From Epichloe hybrida (Eukaryota > Ascomycota > Sordariomycetes > Hypocreales > Clavicipitaceae), in the NCBI GenBank assembly GCA_019022495.1, contig JAFEKR010000064.1, forward strand, positions 62,001-126,000: a stretch of DNA of 64,000 nt, given 5' to 3'. Position numbers and translations under genes: made by a program. Positions 11,810 to 23,608 of the stretch are shown in pieces. How positions within the stretch are numbered: position 1 is the stretch's first letter; each line of letters opens with the position of its first letter. The notes beneath the pieces were generated by a model that saw nothing but the letters and a program-made list of their open reading frames with translations, made no database searches and was not told the origin of the DNA.

Positions 11810-13743
11810 ACGATCCTCCCCTCACACACGGTGGTTTTCTGCAGGCGCGACAGGTCGGCAACCAGATCGCCAGCATCCTCGAGCAGGCCAAAGCCGACTA
11901 CGAGAGCTCGAAAAATGTCAACGACTCCCGGAAGCGCAAACGATACAAGATTGTCATCCACAGCTCGCCTTTTCTTCGATGCGTGCAAACGTCAATCGGC
12001 ATCAGCTCTGGGCTGGCTCAGACATTTCCCGACTCCATGTACAACCCGGAAGACATGATTGTGCCTCGAGCAACTCCGCAGATCGAGCCGCAGTTTCAAT
12101 TCAAATCGACGCTTCTACGACTTGATTCTTTTCTCGGAGAATGGCTGTCACCTGAATACTTCGAGATGATCACTCCTCCGCCTGGTCCGGCTCTGATGCT
12201 CGGTGGCGCGAAAGCAGAGCTCCTGAGACGGGAAGATTACAGCATCTACGCCGACATACCGGAACCAGAGCCACCACGACCTTCATCAGGTTCGCTCTGG
12301 CAATCGCCCAACGCGAGTCCTGCCAACGTTGAACGGTCACTTTCAACGGATGGTGAAGGGTCGATTAATGTCTCAACTCTGGGTCCTGCCTTGCCTGAAC
12401 GAGCTGAAGTGAAGAAGGGATACATTGCTCCGAGACCCATATATGCTGTCTCGAGCTCCGGGAGCATACCGGACGGCTTCGTTGCCCATGCACGAGATTT
12501 TTCCGTTGCTGTGGACTACCAATGGGACTCGACGCGCGCACCACTCGACTTTGGCGATGGCGGCAGATTTGGAGAAGAATGGGCCTCCATGCATAAGAGG
12601 TTCCGGGGAGGCGTCAGGAGGCTGGTCAACTGGTATGCGTCAACAGACTCTCCCGCCGACATGACGGCGAAAACAACCAATAGCCATGATGATACCAAGC
12701 AGAAGCTCGAAAATGAAGAAGTTGAAACGGTTGTCGTCATGGTCTCGCACGGTGCTGGCTGTAATGCTTTGATTGGCGCCATTACCCACCAACCCGTGTT
12801 GATGGATATTGGAATTGCATCAATCACCATGGCTTCGAGAAAGGCAAATCTGGATTACAACGAGCTGCTTTCTTCGATGCCCGCTCCGGCAGACCCTTCG
12901 AACAAGACCATGGTGCCGGTGGATAGGATGTACGATATCCGCCTCTCAGCAAGCACGGAGCATTTGCGGCGATCAAGCACCATGACCACGCCAAGCTCTG
13001 CCAGGTCCACATCGACGGCCAATGTTTGGAATGCAAGCACTGGTCCGAGAGGGCGTACCTCGACCATGGGTGGACCAGTCATGAGCCCATTCACATACTC
13101 GGATCCCTTCTCCTCCACCGGAAGCCGCAGCACCTCGGCGAGCGCAGCCCTCCCGCCCGTCGTGCGCCGGGACTCGGCGCCGCACCGGGCGCATCCGCCG
13201 CGAGGTTCTGCTCTGGCCTCGGCCGGGCTCGGTGACGGAGCTGCTTCTTTGGACCCAGGCAACCGATCCCCGCCTCCGACAACGTCAACATCGGCATTAT
13301 GGTCCGCGGGGCCATCATCATTGCGGCTGATGGATGACGGCAGCGACGATGTCGACGACTTTGGCTCCATGCTGCCGGACTTTGACCAGAAGAGATTCAA
13401 CATTGGAACACCGGTCAGTGAGAAGGAACCGTCGTCCATTACTACTGTAGAACCGGTTGTCCCGGTTGTCGCTTCTGCCACAGATGATGCACCGCGGTTT
13501 CCCGAACACTCACCGCCAGCACCGCTTGACGATCAAGATTCGTCCACGCCGCCTGCATTTGCTGCTCCAATCAAGCTGCACACCAACTTGGGGTCAGACA
13601 AGCCCATTGAGGAGCTGGAAGTCACGCAGCTCGGCGCCGGACTTGGTGGCCTCTGGGGCATACCGCCTCCTGTGGAAGAAGTAGAGCGCTTCCGCGACAT
13701 GAGCCACACGAAGCGACGATGGACAGTAACTGATCGTGCTTAG
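11625..13743 (+). CDS. Histidine phosphatase (phosphoglycerate mutase-like) family protein
   Basis: Exons are 11,625-11,662 and 11,751-13,743, giving 676 residues. Exon 1 is MSNSPPAYLFVV plus two bases. The intron starts GCAAGT and ends CATGCAG, so it is a GC-AG intron; joining it makes the catalytic R13-H14-G15 motif in a VVRHGSRLDAADKSW context. The second catalytic histidine is H346 in VVVMVSHGAGC. The N-terminal half forms the phosphatase fold. Residues from about 400 are Ser/Pro/Thr-rich and probably disordered, ending in a short conserved GAGLGGLWGIPPPVEEVERFRDM region. The family includes the Sts/UBASH-type and fungal PGM-like phosphatases; the substrate is unknown. A start at the in-frame TTG of exon 2 would lose the RHG motif, so it is rejected. 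The 5' end is duplicated upstream. Confidence 0.9.
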
Positions 13744-14256
13744 AAAAAGCTGGCGATGCATTGCAATGTGGTTGCTCTCTTATTGTTTTTACCCTTTTTT
13801 CCTGTCATTACTACCAAGGTGATTCAGGTTGAGCGTTATACTTGATACCCCCGAAAGTGAGTGAGCCATTTGGGTGGGATCACCCGGAAGGTCTGCCTCC
13901 CATTGTGAGGGCTCTCTGTCTCTCTCTCTCTCTTTTTTTCTTTCTTTTTTCTTTCTTTTTTTTTTTCATTCTCTGTCTTGTATTTTCTTTGCATAGCGCG
14001 GGCGAATTGGCAAAAGTATGTGACTGCGGACTGAGAAGTTTTCAATATATGAAAATCAATCTGCTAGGGCAATGGAGTCGGATTGTTTTCTGCCTCTGGC
14101 TGGGAATTGGACTTTTTCGTTCTTATTTTTTTTTTATAACCCCGTTTCACCACCACTAGCGGCGACGTTTGTGCCTCGCTGCAATAATAAAAAATAACCA
14201 CAACAACACCTCTTTTTCTCTCTGATTCTCGTCGTCCTCGTGCGTCTCGGCCCGTT
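13744..14256. other. Intergenic, pyrimidine-rich
   Basis: It contains a TCTC/TTTC-rich tract near 13,917-13,970. It lies between the convergent phosphatase and hypothetical genes. No gene is seen. Confidence 0.7.
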
Positions 14257-15108
14257 TCAATCCCTCCGTTTGAATTCATATGTGAAAGCATCATCTGTAT
14301 CGTCGACCCCTTCCTCGACCACGCGGATGTCCACCCTCGTTGTATTATCCGTTCCACTGGGCCTGGGCGTTCCACTGGCCGTTTTCGTCTTCATCTCTCC
14401 GCACGCGCAACAACATTCCTCTCCCACCCTCTTCTCGGCACGCATTCTCCTCCCCCTCCCCCTCTCCCTCTCCCTCTCCCTCTCCCTCTCCAGAGTCTTC
14501 ACCACGACGAGCCCATGTCCCCCATCTGTCTGCGTGGCCCTGTCCACCATCCGACCCTCCTCTCCAGTATTAATACCCGCGCGACCCCTCCTCCTCTCGT
14601 CCCCTCCTCCTCGTATCAACAACACCCCCCCGCTCGTCGTGTGCGTGTCGTCAGCCTCGCCCTTGCTCCTCCTCGCCTCCTCCAGCCTGCGCCTCCTCTC
14701 CCTCCCTCGCGCCAGCTGGGCCTCGAAGTCGAGACCCCCGCACGGCTCGCTGGGCAGCAGGGCGAGCACCCCGCCCCAGTGCCTCTTCACCTCGGCGTAG
14801 TAGAGCTGCTCCTCGACGCGGTGGCCCCATATGCATTGCAGGACGGCGACGTTGGCCACGGCCGGGAGGGAGGCTGGGTCGACGTAGCCTTTGTTCCAGC
14901 GCACTGAGGGGATGCGGATGGCCTTGGCGAGGCGGTGCGAGGAGGGGTGGATGGTGGACGGGCGGAACGCGAGGCTTCGCCAGGGAAAGGTTGTGAGGAA
15001 GTAGGTTTTTAGGGGGGCTGGGAGGACGGGGAGGAAGTGCGTTTGGAAGCGTTGGATTATGAGGTGCTCGTTTGAGGATGCGGGGAAGATGGATTGTGCG
15101 GAGGACAT
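14257..15108 (-). CDS. Hypothetical fungal protein, 283 aa
   Basis: This is a single-exon frame from an ATG at 15,108. The N-terminal half (about 1-125) looks globular, with a conserved-looking W-rich stretch (FPWRSLAFRP, VRWNKGYVDPASLPAVANVAVLQCIWGHRVEEQLYYAEVK in two parts). The C-terminal half is charged, with an Arg/Glu-rich helix (about 130-150), a Gly/Arg-rich linker and an (RE)n run encoded by the GAGAGG microsatellite at 14,451-14,491. I recognise no catalytic motif, signal peptide or membrane segment. The globular half argues for a real gene; the function is unknown. Confidence 0.65.
   Translation of the reverse strand: MSSAQSIFPASSNEHLIIQRFQTHFLPVLPAPLKTYFLTTFPWRSLAFRPSTIHPSSHRLAKAIRIPSVRWNKGYVDPASLPAVANVAVLQCIWGHRVEEQLYYAEVKRHWGGVLALLPSEPCGGLDFEAQLARGRERRRRLEEARRSKGEADDTHTTSGGVLLIRGGGDERRRGRAGINTGEEGRMVDRATQTDGGHGLVVVKTLERERERERERGRGRRMRAEKRVGEECCCACGEMKTKTASGTPRPSGTDNTTRVDIRVVEEGVDDTDDAFTYEFKRRD
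14451..14491 (+). repeat. (CTCTCC)n microsatellite inside a gene
   Basis: About seven 6-bp units encode the Arg-Glu run of the minus-strand hypothetical protein. Confidence 0.85.
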
Positions 15109-15893
15109 TTCTCTTGTCTTCTCTGGGTGGGGGGGGGGGGGTTCGGAAAAGGATTGCTGATGGGTGCTTGTTTGGTTTTTTTTTTTTTGGCGGTTGTTTT
15201 CCCGGTGCGCTTTGTTTGTCGTTTTGTTTGGGCCGCGAGGGATATTACATGGCTGACGGGCGAGGAGGATCGAAGGAAAAAGTACATGCAGGGCCGGGGG
15301 GGGGATGAGAATATGGGAGGTTGAGGTTCTGGGTGAGCTGGCAGTTGGCGCAACTGTTGTGACGTCGTCTGGTTGCAGCTGGCGCAGGTGTAAGGAAGGC
15401 TGTGGTTGTTGGTGTTGGTGTTGGTGTTGGTGTTGGTGTTAGTGTTGGTGTTGTCGTCGTCGTCGTCGTGCTCGTTGCTGCATGCGGTGCTTTAAACGAC
15501 GACATGGATGCTTCGTTCTTTTTTAGAAGGCGAGAGAAAAGAGAGAATCATGAGCAGCGTTGATTTATTCTTCGCTGTTATAAAAAAAAAAGCCCCTATC
15601 CGTGTGACGGGAATCTTCACCTCTACGTCACACTACCCTGTTCTATTCCGTCCCGTCTAGCCCTTGAATTGCGAAAAAAAAAAAGAGAAATAGAAACTGT
15701 CTATGCATTAAGCTTTTGGTATGGCATGATATACGTCCGTGCCTCGTGCCTCCGTACTCGAACTACGCACGAAGAAGAAGGAGAACAAGCGTGGAAGCGG
15801 CGCTGTTCTACAGTCTGGCCCGAGTTTTTCTCTTCATTTACAAACCGTGTTGATACTCGGTTTACTTGTCGAGAACGAATCCCTCCCCTCTGT
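15109..15893. other. Intergenic with simple repeats
   Basis: It holds a (GTTGGT)n tract at about 15,406-15,451 followed by a (GTC)n run, and several homopolymers. A Thr-rich minus-strand frame of 86 codons (15,245-15,505) is produced by the hexamer repeat and is not believed. The stretch separates the hypothetical gene's promoter from the carrier gene's 3' end. Confidence 0.6.
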
Positions 15894-17030
15894 TCAACCA
15901 AACATCTTGTTCATGGCCTGATGGGCCAGCTCGACGCCGAGAAAGGTAGCTGCGTTGGCGGGAACGGCACGAGCCAGAGCAGGTCCGAAGCCAGGGAAGA
16001 AGGCTTTGTATCCGCCCTTTCCGTAGAGATCACGAATGACACCGCCAAGCGTGACGTTGCCCTCGGCGGTTTGCAGGCGAGACTTGACGGTATCGACGGG
16101 GAAGACGGGGATCCACATGGCCACACCGGCAGCGGCACCGGCGCAGGTAACGGCCGACAAGCTCAGCTCGCCAGTGGGCTTGCCGGTGACGGGATCCTTG
16201 GGGCTCAGGATGCGCTTGATGTACTCGTAGGCGGCGAAGTAGGCGGCGGATCCGGGACCATCACGAGCAAGTGTGGCAACGCTGCCGCGGAAGACGCTGC
16301 GCAAGCCTCCCTGGGCGTACAGCTGGCGGACGACGTCGACACCACCGTTGTACTTGGGCTTCTCGCCTGGCGCAAGCTGCTTCTGGCCCTGGACCTGCAG
16401 AATGACCTTGACGCGCTCAAAGGGCGCGGTGATGGCCGTCATGGGAACGGCCGAGAGGAAACCAGCGGTGGAGATTTGGGCGATGGAGAGGCCGTTCGGG
16501 GCGACGGTGGAGGAGGCAGAGACGATTTGCTTGCCGAGGTCGTAGCCCCAGAAGGAGACGGCAACTGGAGGCGAGTCACAGAGTGGGAAAAGTCAGCCGT
16601 TTGACCTTGGTTTGAGTTGCAGGAAACAAGAGCTTTGACTGTTCATCATCACAAGAGCAAAGACAAACTTACACATGGGAGTCACACCAACCAGCGGTGC
16701 GCTGACTCCGGCGTACAATCCTCTTTTCAGTCCATCTCTAGCGATGCTCTTCCTCACGACATCAATGGCAGACGAGTAGACACCCCGCTCGGCCGTCTGC
16801 AGACGCACCTTGACCAGGTCGAAGGGGTGGCCGACGACGACGGCGCAAATGCCGCCAAACCCACCTGCTCCAAGGGCGCGCAGCTGTGACAGCAGACCCG
16901 ACTTGGCAGCTTCTTTGGTCTCTCGTAGCTCGTTCTTGGTCTCTGGGAGGCGGGGGATCTTGTCGGCCACGGGAGCGGGCAGTTTTTCGATTTGCTTGTT
17001 GACAGCCTCGGGCGAGGAAGAGGCGGGCAT
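15894..17030 (-). CDS. acuH: Mitochondrial carnitine/acylcarnitine carrier (SLC25 family)
   Basis: Exon 1 is 17,030-16,673 and exon 2 is 16,564-15,894, giving 342 residues. The intron is 16,565-16,672 (GTAAGT...CTCCAG) and joins GVTPM to FAVSFWGYDLG. Three tandem mitochondrial-carrier repeats carry the signature P-x-D/E-x-x-K/R: HPFDLVKVRLQT, APFERVKVILQVQG and FPVDTVKSRLQT. The protein exchanges acylcarnitine for carnitine across the inner mitochondrial membrane so that acyl groups reach matrix beta-oxidation and the TCA cycle. Length and the SFWGYDLG and FLSAVPMTAITAPFERVK context fit the fungal Crc1/AcuH group. The N-terminal ~45 residues are a charged extension typical of fungal members. 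A GTG start upstream at 17,051 is open but not favoured. Confidence 0.92.
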
Positions 17031-18224
17031 GGTTGGGCGGACGAACGGCACAGGATTGGATTACCCGCGCCTGAGTAGGAACAGAAGGGACGTGACGAAA
17101 GGGGGGGGGATGAAGACTGGTGAGAAGATGGGTCCGCGACAGAAAAGCAAGAGGCAAGAAAAGAAAAAGGACGAGGTCGGGTTGTGCGCAGACAAAATGA
17201 GGTCATGGGTAAGGTGACTTTCCCCGACATGCGATATGCGCAGGTGCCAGGACGGTTGGCCGGTTCACAATCTTCGGTTCTGAGAGCGGGCGGCCGGTGC
17301 ACTGCATCCTGCAGAATGCATGCGTGGTTCTATTCCCAAAGGACATTGTACTCTACAGTAATCCGTATCCCATCACTCGTCTCGTGGGACGCATCATCGC
17401 CATTCTTGCCTCGGCTATCTGCAAGGGTGGATGGACTTCTGGAGGCTTCTGGAGGTCCGTCTCGGGTACGTACCGGACGGGGCTACGCTACGGGCGGCAT
17501 TGGGAAGTTGAGCGAATCACTGGCCAGTCACTTTCCCCACTCGTCGGACCGTCCATCAACAACGCAACATGGGCATCTCGGATCCCGGCGCACAGCTGCG
17601 GCTGTATGTACAATGTACCCTTCCTTGACTGGAATCGCATGCATGAACCCATCTTCATCTACTCCGTACCGAGTAATAACACATCAACACTTCTCGTCTC
17701 TCCAGTCCCTCCAGACACCGAGGCCAACCCACAATCTCTCCCCCACAATTTACGGCCTAGACCTTCGGAGGCTTGGATTATTCACGCGTCATGCATCACC
17801 AGGGAAAACTTCTGAGTAGACACGTGCGTCGTGCAAGAAAAAAATATTGAAGAAATGTACATGCCTCGTCGGATTTTTGACCCAACACTTAGTTTCCAGC
17901 ACAGGAAACGGTTATCTATAGTTACACCAGGAATCCTGCCCTGTCAAAGCTGCAGGCGTGCTCACTTGTCCCCAAAGCCGTCGCTCATGTCCAATATGCA
18001 GACATGTGCTGGTGGCAGGCCGATGATATATATTTTTGTACGCAAAAGAGGAAACGGGAATTGGAGAAAGTGAACTTGCGTGCGCAATCGTGTCGTTAGG
18101 CACCCCCAGCCACGGCAACCAACCGTCTCCCACCCATGTTGCTTGGAGATACGCTGGGGTTTATGTGATCAAGTGCCCCCGAAGATGGTGTCAAATCCAA
18201 TAGGGGTCGCTGCGGATGCCTCTT
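17031..18224. other. Intergenic, no convincing gene
   Basis: This is the promoter side of the carrier gene and the 3' side of the zinc transporter. Plus-strand frames at 17,184-17,819 lack recognisable features. Two copies of the dispersed ATCCGTA/ACTCCGTA motif lie at about 17,361 and 17,661. Confidence 0.6.
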
Positions 18225-19997
18225 CTAAAGCATCTTTGGGGTAGATGGTGTCGCCCCTGTGCTACGCCCTCGGGTACACCAGCATCCGTAGTCGCCTTCC
18301 CGCTCTACCTGGATCACCGCCTCGACGCCTTGGCTGAGCAGATAATCCCGAACTCGGTCGCGTGTCTCGTCCATGGCTGCTCCTCTCGCCACGACAATGT
18401 GCACGACGCCTACCAGCTTCTCGCCGTCCTCGCTTCCTGTGCGATCGTCTAGCCAGAACTTGGGTGCCCAGTAGTTCACAACGCCCCGTTGTTGCAAAAT
18501 CCCACCAAGGGTGTTCCGTAGACTATATTCCGTCACTTCGGGGACGCTTAGAAGAAGACGCTTTGCTGAGGAGATGACGAGTGGCTTGGAAGACAAAAAG
18601 ATGAGGATGGCAATGAAGCACGACGCCAACGGATCCCACCCAGACCAACCCCAAATGCTAGTCAACGCCGTTGACACAATGACCGACACACTCCCCAAAG
18701 TATCCGCCAAAATGTGCAGGTAAATACCGTGCATGTTTTCGTTATCATGCGCGTGGCCGTGGGCATGGCCCCCGCCGCCATGTGAGTGGTCGTGTTCGTG
18801 GCCATGACTGTGGTCGTGGCTATGCGAAAGATCGTGTCCGTGGCTGTGACTATGGCTGTGACCGTGGCTGTGACCGTGGTGATGATGGTGACCAAATGCC
18901 ATCATACCAACCAAGTTGACGGCAAGCCCTAAACTACTAACAACGAAGAGCTCGCCAAGTCGCTTGGTCTTGGTACCCTCCCATAACCGTTCAAATGCCT
19001 CAAAGGCGATCTCAGTGCTCAGGAGCCTATCGGTCATGGTCAGTTGTTTTTGGCAAGACAAATACCCCCGTAAAAAGGGAACCTACATCAACAGAATGCC
19101 ATTGGCAAATCCCGACAAGGTTTCTATTTTTCCAAACCCATATGGAAATCTCTGGCTTGGGGGCCATTTGCTCAGGACCGCGGCCAAAAGTCCTACCAAG
19201 AGAGCAACACAATCGAAGAACATGTGTACGCTGTCGCTGAGGAGGCCTAATGAGTCGGTGACATAACCATAAAATGCTTGCACGACCATGAAACAGAAAT
19301 TTAAACTGAGCAAAGCCATTAGTTCAACCGTGCAGAAAAGGCAGCAAGACCAAGCTTACGTCAAGAAGTAGAAGATCCTCCTGGAATCCTTCTCAGCGAG
19401 TATGGCATGCAAAATAGGGTATTCTGCCGTGTACTTGAGCAGCGTCCTTGTGAACAAAGACCTCGGGGCCTTGCTCTCGTTCGCCTTATGGGAATGGGAA
19501 TGGCCATGACCATGGTCGTGACTGTTATTGTGATCGTGGCCGTGGCCGTTGTTGTGGTCATGACTATGGCTATGACTATGGCTATGGCTATGGTTGTGAT
19601 CATGTTTTTCGCCATGACTATGATTTTGACCATGGTTGTTCTTAATCGGTGGTGAATAAGGAGTTGAAGTTGCGTCGGGGCCAGGAGTAATGATGTTCTT
19701 CCCGCCGGCAGTCATCTCTTGTGTCCATCCGTCGAGAGAATCTAGGGACGGTGGCGGGAACTTTTCCCTGTGCAAAGAAGCACCTGTATTGGAGGGGTGA
19801 GACCCTTGTCGAGCATGGTGATCGTGTCGAGAATGCGAATGCGGCCGGTCGTGATCGTGTCCATCTTCTTCGATGGACGCGGGGAGCGATCCAGTAGACA
19901 TGGACGTGCGCCAGGTATTCAGTGATGACTGGGAATTGATATGCTGATGATGGGCGTGAGGAAGCGCAGAAGACGGCAGGGCGTATGGCGATGCCAT
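18225..19997 (-). CDS. Cation diffusion facilitator zinc transporter (Msc2/ZnT5-7 type)
   Basis: Exons are 19,997-19,360, 19,305-19,087 and 19,026-18,225, giving 552 residues. The introns are 54 and 60 bp, and both joints restore the CDF sequence (FYFL-TLNFCFMVVQ and GILLM-LLSTEIAFEAF). The N-terminal ~200 residues are His/Ser-rich. The CDF core follows, with HMFFD in TM2 and HILAD in TM5, the HxxxD zinc site of this family, and a His-rich (HGHSHS) loop between TM4 and TM5. The family moves zinc out of the cytosol into the ER or Golgi; the SDSVHMFFDCVALLVGL context is closest to Msc2, ZnT5 and ZnT7. The frame stays open upstream to 20,513, so the true start may be further 5'. Confidence 0.88.
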
Positions 19998-21046
19998 CGT
20001 TGTCGAGGCGGCGCGAGGGCCCTTCGGCAATCTTGTTTGTGACGCTGAGGCTGAATGCGGATGCGTGTCGCTATGGGCGGCAGGGCTGATCAGACGCCCA
20101 GTGCGGTGCGGGCGTTGATAATTTCGGACGGGAGATGTTGATGCTCCCGACAGCTCAATATCACCCTCATCAGCTTCGAATATGTGGCCAAGGCTGCCGC
20201 CTGTGGGCGAGCTAAGGTCGAAGCGTTCGAATTGGCGACAAGTCGGGAAATGTTTTTCGTGTGGGTTTATGAGAATGGAGAATGCCACCGCGTCGTGAGG
20301 CGGTGATAAAAAGGAGAGACAGAAGAAGCCACAGGGAGAATGTCTGGACTCTGGAGGCGCCTCTCTGCCGACGCCCCCGGCACGTGGGGCGTGCAGCCAA
20401 TCGAGAAAGTGGTCTGGTGGCTGCAAGCCTAGCCTCAGCCACCCAAGATGGATATGAAGCATAAGCTGGCGTCGCGTCCAGTGTGGCGGCAGCGGCGCAA
20501 GTGACGACGTCAACTTCTCCTAATTAGATAGGCGGTAAAAGTCACTCACATAGCTTGCAGTATCTTGGTACGAATTCGCACTTATGTACAGTCAGTCAGT
20601 CAGTCAATCGGTCAGTCAGTCAATTTTTTTCAACTCTTCTTACTTTTAGACTGGGCTAAAATATATTGAACCACCTATGTAAGAGCTCTCCAGCTAGTCG
20701 TCACCCCTGCCAGTACTCAAGTGTATTTCTCCGTGCATCCCCGCCGAACATCGACTTCCTTCTCCACAGGCGGCCATTGGCGGGCGGGATGGAGCCACCA
20801 AGCTACTTCTCATCGCCGCCACTGCCTAGTCTTGGTGCAGTACTCCGTGAAAGCGCCTTAGTAAAAATTTTTTAGCCTGTTTACTTTGCCATTAGGGGGT
20901 CTCGCAACCCCAAAAAAAAAGAGGGGGCTGGTACGAGTCTTAGTGGAAACGCCCAAGCCGAGACTAAAGAGCAATGAAAAAGTCTGTCGGCGGCGGTACA
21001 GCGACACCGGCCCCGTTACCACATGGCAACGGGGCCAAAAAACTTA
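19998..21046. other. Intergenic, promoter side of the zinc transporter
   Basis: The frame of the transporter stays open to 20,513 and could be a longer N-terminus. A CAGT-rich repeat lies at about 20,590-20,623. There is one TACTCCGTG motif near 20,840. Nothing else is recognised. Confidence 0.6.
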
Positions 21047-21145
21047 GGGCTTCGCCGGGGATCGAACCCGGGACCACTCACAATAACCCTATGGATTAAG
21101 GGGGCTTTCCCCGAAGCGAGTATATTACCACTATACCACGAAGCC
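21047..21145 (-). tRNA. tRNA-Pro (CGG) with intron
   Basis: Read on the minus strand, the acceptor stem GGCTTCG pairs with CGAAGCC. The D-arm carries a TGGTATAGTGG A-box and the T-arm a GGTTCGATCC B-box. The anticodon stem CTCGC/GTGAG surrounds the loop TTCGGG...T, giving anticodon CGG. A 27-nt intron (21,083-21,109) sits after position 37, the canonical site. Confidence 0.93.
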
Positions 21146-22136
21146 ACCGATGTTGTCAAGTTTCCAAGTATTTCACCCTATATAATCAGTCCCATGCCGT
21201 AACCATTTGTGGTTGTGCTGACGTTGGAGTCACCCTCGGCAACTTCTTCACTACGTGTGGTATGAGATGTCTCTTCATCTCAGAGAATATACCACCCATA
21301 CACATTCATCTTTGAATGACCGATCTCGCGACCTATCTGTTTGACTTTTACTGCGTAGCTAGAACCCCTATATTAGAGAACAGGTTAGCATCTAGCCAAC
21401 TAGAATCAACAACTATCGAGACACTCATTATCAACGTTCTATATCGTGTTCCTAGAACTGCCAAGCTGCATATTGAACTATGACGTCTATTGTCACCGGA
21501 TATGCCGCCGTTGCTCGTGGCTTTAGCTTGCTACTTACTTATAAACCATGGGTCGTGCATGAAGCCATCTTTTTCTCCCTCCTCTACGTCCTTATCCGCA
21601 CCCATTATTGTGTTTTCCTCGTTGACCGCCTCGTGACTCACATCGCGCGACACGACGCGGATCATCATGCATCTTGTACGGTTAGCAAATATTCACCTAG
21701 CTAGCTATAGCTAGCATCTTTTGTGTAGTAACAAGCCCCAGGGGAAAGAACCCGAGAATTAATTTTAAAAGCTACTTTATGCATAGAAGCAATCAATTCT
21801 TGCCGCAGGCTACTCCGTAGTCGGAGAGTTTAAATGGGAATATTGAGTTTGACGACACCTTTCCTCGGCAGCCACATTAGCACCAGAACAGGAAAACTTA
21901 CTTGCAATAATGAAACAAGAAATATATATACACGGAGTAGTCCGTAATATAAACCAGACCCTTTCCCGCTTGCAATACATCGTTCCTCACCACCCAACCC
22001 GTGCTCATCATCACCACATGTACTCACAGCTTCGCTGGCCACAATCTTTGATAAAAAATTTCTTCTTCTTTCTAAATCTGATACTCAGTCTCGCAATTAT
22101 CCTTCGTCAGTTGTTCACTCGTTCTTCTCTGCCAGC
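21146..22136. other. Intergenic, one doubtful small frame
   Basis: An ATG frame at 21,480-21,704 (74 codons) has a hydrophobic middle (FFSLLYVLIRTHYCVFLV) but no recognised family. Tandem TACTCCGTAG and CACGGAGTAGTCCGTA motifs occur at 21,811 and 21,931. The CT-rich leader before 22,137 is the aminopeptidase promoter. Confidence 0.5.
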
Positions 22137-23608
22137 ATGAGGTTCATTCAGGCGCTCCTCGCCTGGATTGTGCCCATTGCATCTGCTCACATCCTGGAGC
22201 CAGGCGAAACCAACAACAAGGAGGTGCTTCCCGACAAGGAGTTCTTGATTGAAACCGCCCCAGGAGAGACACAATGGGTGACTTTAGATGACAAGTGGAA
22301 ACTCCGCCGGGTAAGTGCCTGCCTGCCTGCTGCTGGATGTTACAGCCTCACATCCTAGGCATCACATCCTAGGCATCACCTTCCCTTTCCTTCCAAGACA
22401 TGACGTCTCGCATTCCATTCACTTGCATCGTTCTGCACCTATCGCGCCAGGCCTACAACCGGCCGCAGCTTGCAGCTTGCACAAATATACTAACCCTCGC
22501 TCCTCCTTACATCAGAATGGGCAAAGGTTCATGGACATCACTGCGACTCGGGATTTGGGCACTGTGAATACAGCTGCGAAGGAACCAGTCATATTCCCTT
22601 ACAAGTGTAGGCACAGTTTCGGAGTCAAGCCGCTTATCAAATATATGAGTGAGCGTCGCATGCGAAGAAACCTGAAGTGGCTGACCAGCTTCCACACACG
22701 ATACTACAACTCGGAGTACGGTCGTCAGTCGTCTGACTGGATACTTGAAACTGTCAAGTACCTCACCAAGAGATCTGTCATCAAGAACCGTGAGCTCTCG
22801 CACTTTGTTACTTTCAAGAGGTTTGACCATCCGTGGAAGCAAAGCTCTGTCATTGCAAGAATTGCTGGAGAGTCCGAAACCACCATTGTAATCGGAGCCC
22901 ACCTGGACTCTATCAACCTGTGGCTGCCCACGCTGTCCGCCCCTGGAGCTGATAGTGGTGGAAGCGGTGCCGTTACCATCCTGGAGGTGTTCAGCGCCTT
23001 GCTCGAGTCACCACATCTTCGGAAGCAAAAGGCCGCTAACACGATTGAGTTTCACTGGTACAGCGGTGGGGAGGGCGGCCTGCTGGGTAGCCAAGCCATT
23101 TTCCGGGACTACGAGAAATACGAACATGACGTCAAGGCTATGCTGCAGCAGGACATGACTGGTTATATCAAGGGCACTTGGACGCAGGCCTGCCTGAAAG
23201 GTTTGGTGTCGTTGTTGACCATGTTGATGCCGGTCTGACCAGATTTATCAAGACGGTCATCGAGCAGGTACGTCAAGGATCTGTCAAAGATCCGTCATGC
23301 GCCATCAGTGGAATGTCTGAACAAGCACACTGACCCGTCTTTTCTAGTATTGCAGCATCCCATGGGTTGAAACCGAGTGTGGCTACGCCTGCTCCGACCA
23401 TGCCTCCGCCTCAAAGGCCGGGTATCCCTCAGCATTTGTTATGGAGTCCTCGTTTGGGAATTTGAACCAACACATACACAATTCGTCGGACCTCATCGAC
23501 AACGTGTCTTTTTACCACATGCTCGAGCATGCGAAAATGACGCTAGGATTTGCTTACGAGCTTGCTTTCCACAAGTTTGAAACAACAAAAATGATCATGG
23601 ACGGCTGA
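22137..23608 (+). pseudogene. Secreted M28 aminopeptidase (LAP1-like), frameshifted and lacking active-site residues
   Basis: Exons are 22,137-22,310, 22,516-23,267 and 23,348-23,608. Residues 1-17 are a signal peptide, followed by a propeptide. The mature part follows the leucine aminopeptidase 1 plan: AHLDSINLW (H187, D189), QQDMTGY and the C-terminal ACSDHAS block with its IHNSSD histidine. Three defects are visible. The bridging-metal motif, normally APGADDDGSG, reads [10 protein letters not shown]. The catalytic-base motif, normally YSAEEGG, reads YSGGEGG. Exon 2 is 752 nt and lacks one base near 23,176-23,180; after that point the correct family text ([17 protein letters not shown]) continues in the next frame, while the unshifted frame stops at 23,238. 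It is either a decaying gene or a pseudoenzyme with a sequencing error. The splice sites remain intact. Confidence 0.8.

Noticed and set aside
15245..15505. 86-codon Thr/Pro-rich minus-strand frame as a gene
   Set aside because: It is largely the GTTGGT hexamer repeat, with no conserved features.
15669..16604. 311-codon plus-strand frame
   Set aside because: It is antisense to the carnitine carrier, which has full carrier signatures and a valid intron.
20590..20623. CAGT repeat as a regulatory array
   Set aside because: It is a short imperfect microsatellite with no palindromic or factor-site structure that I can defend.
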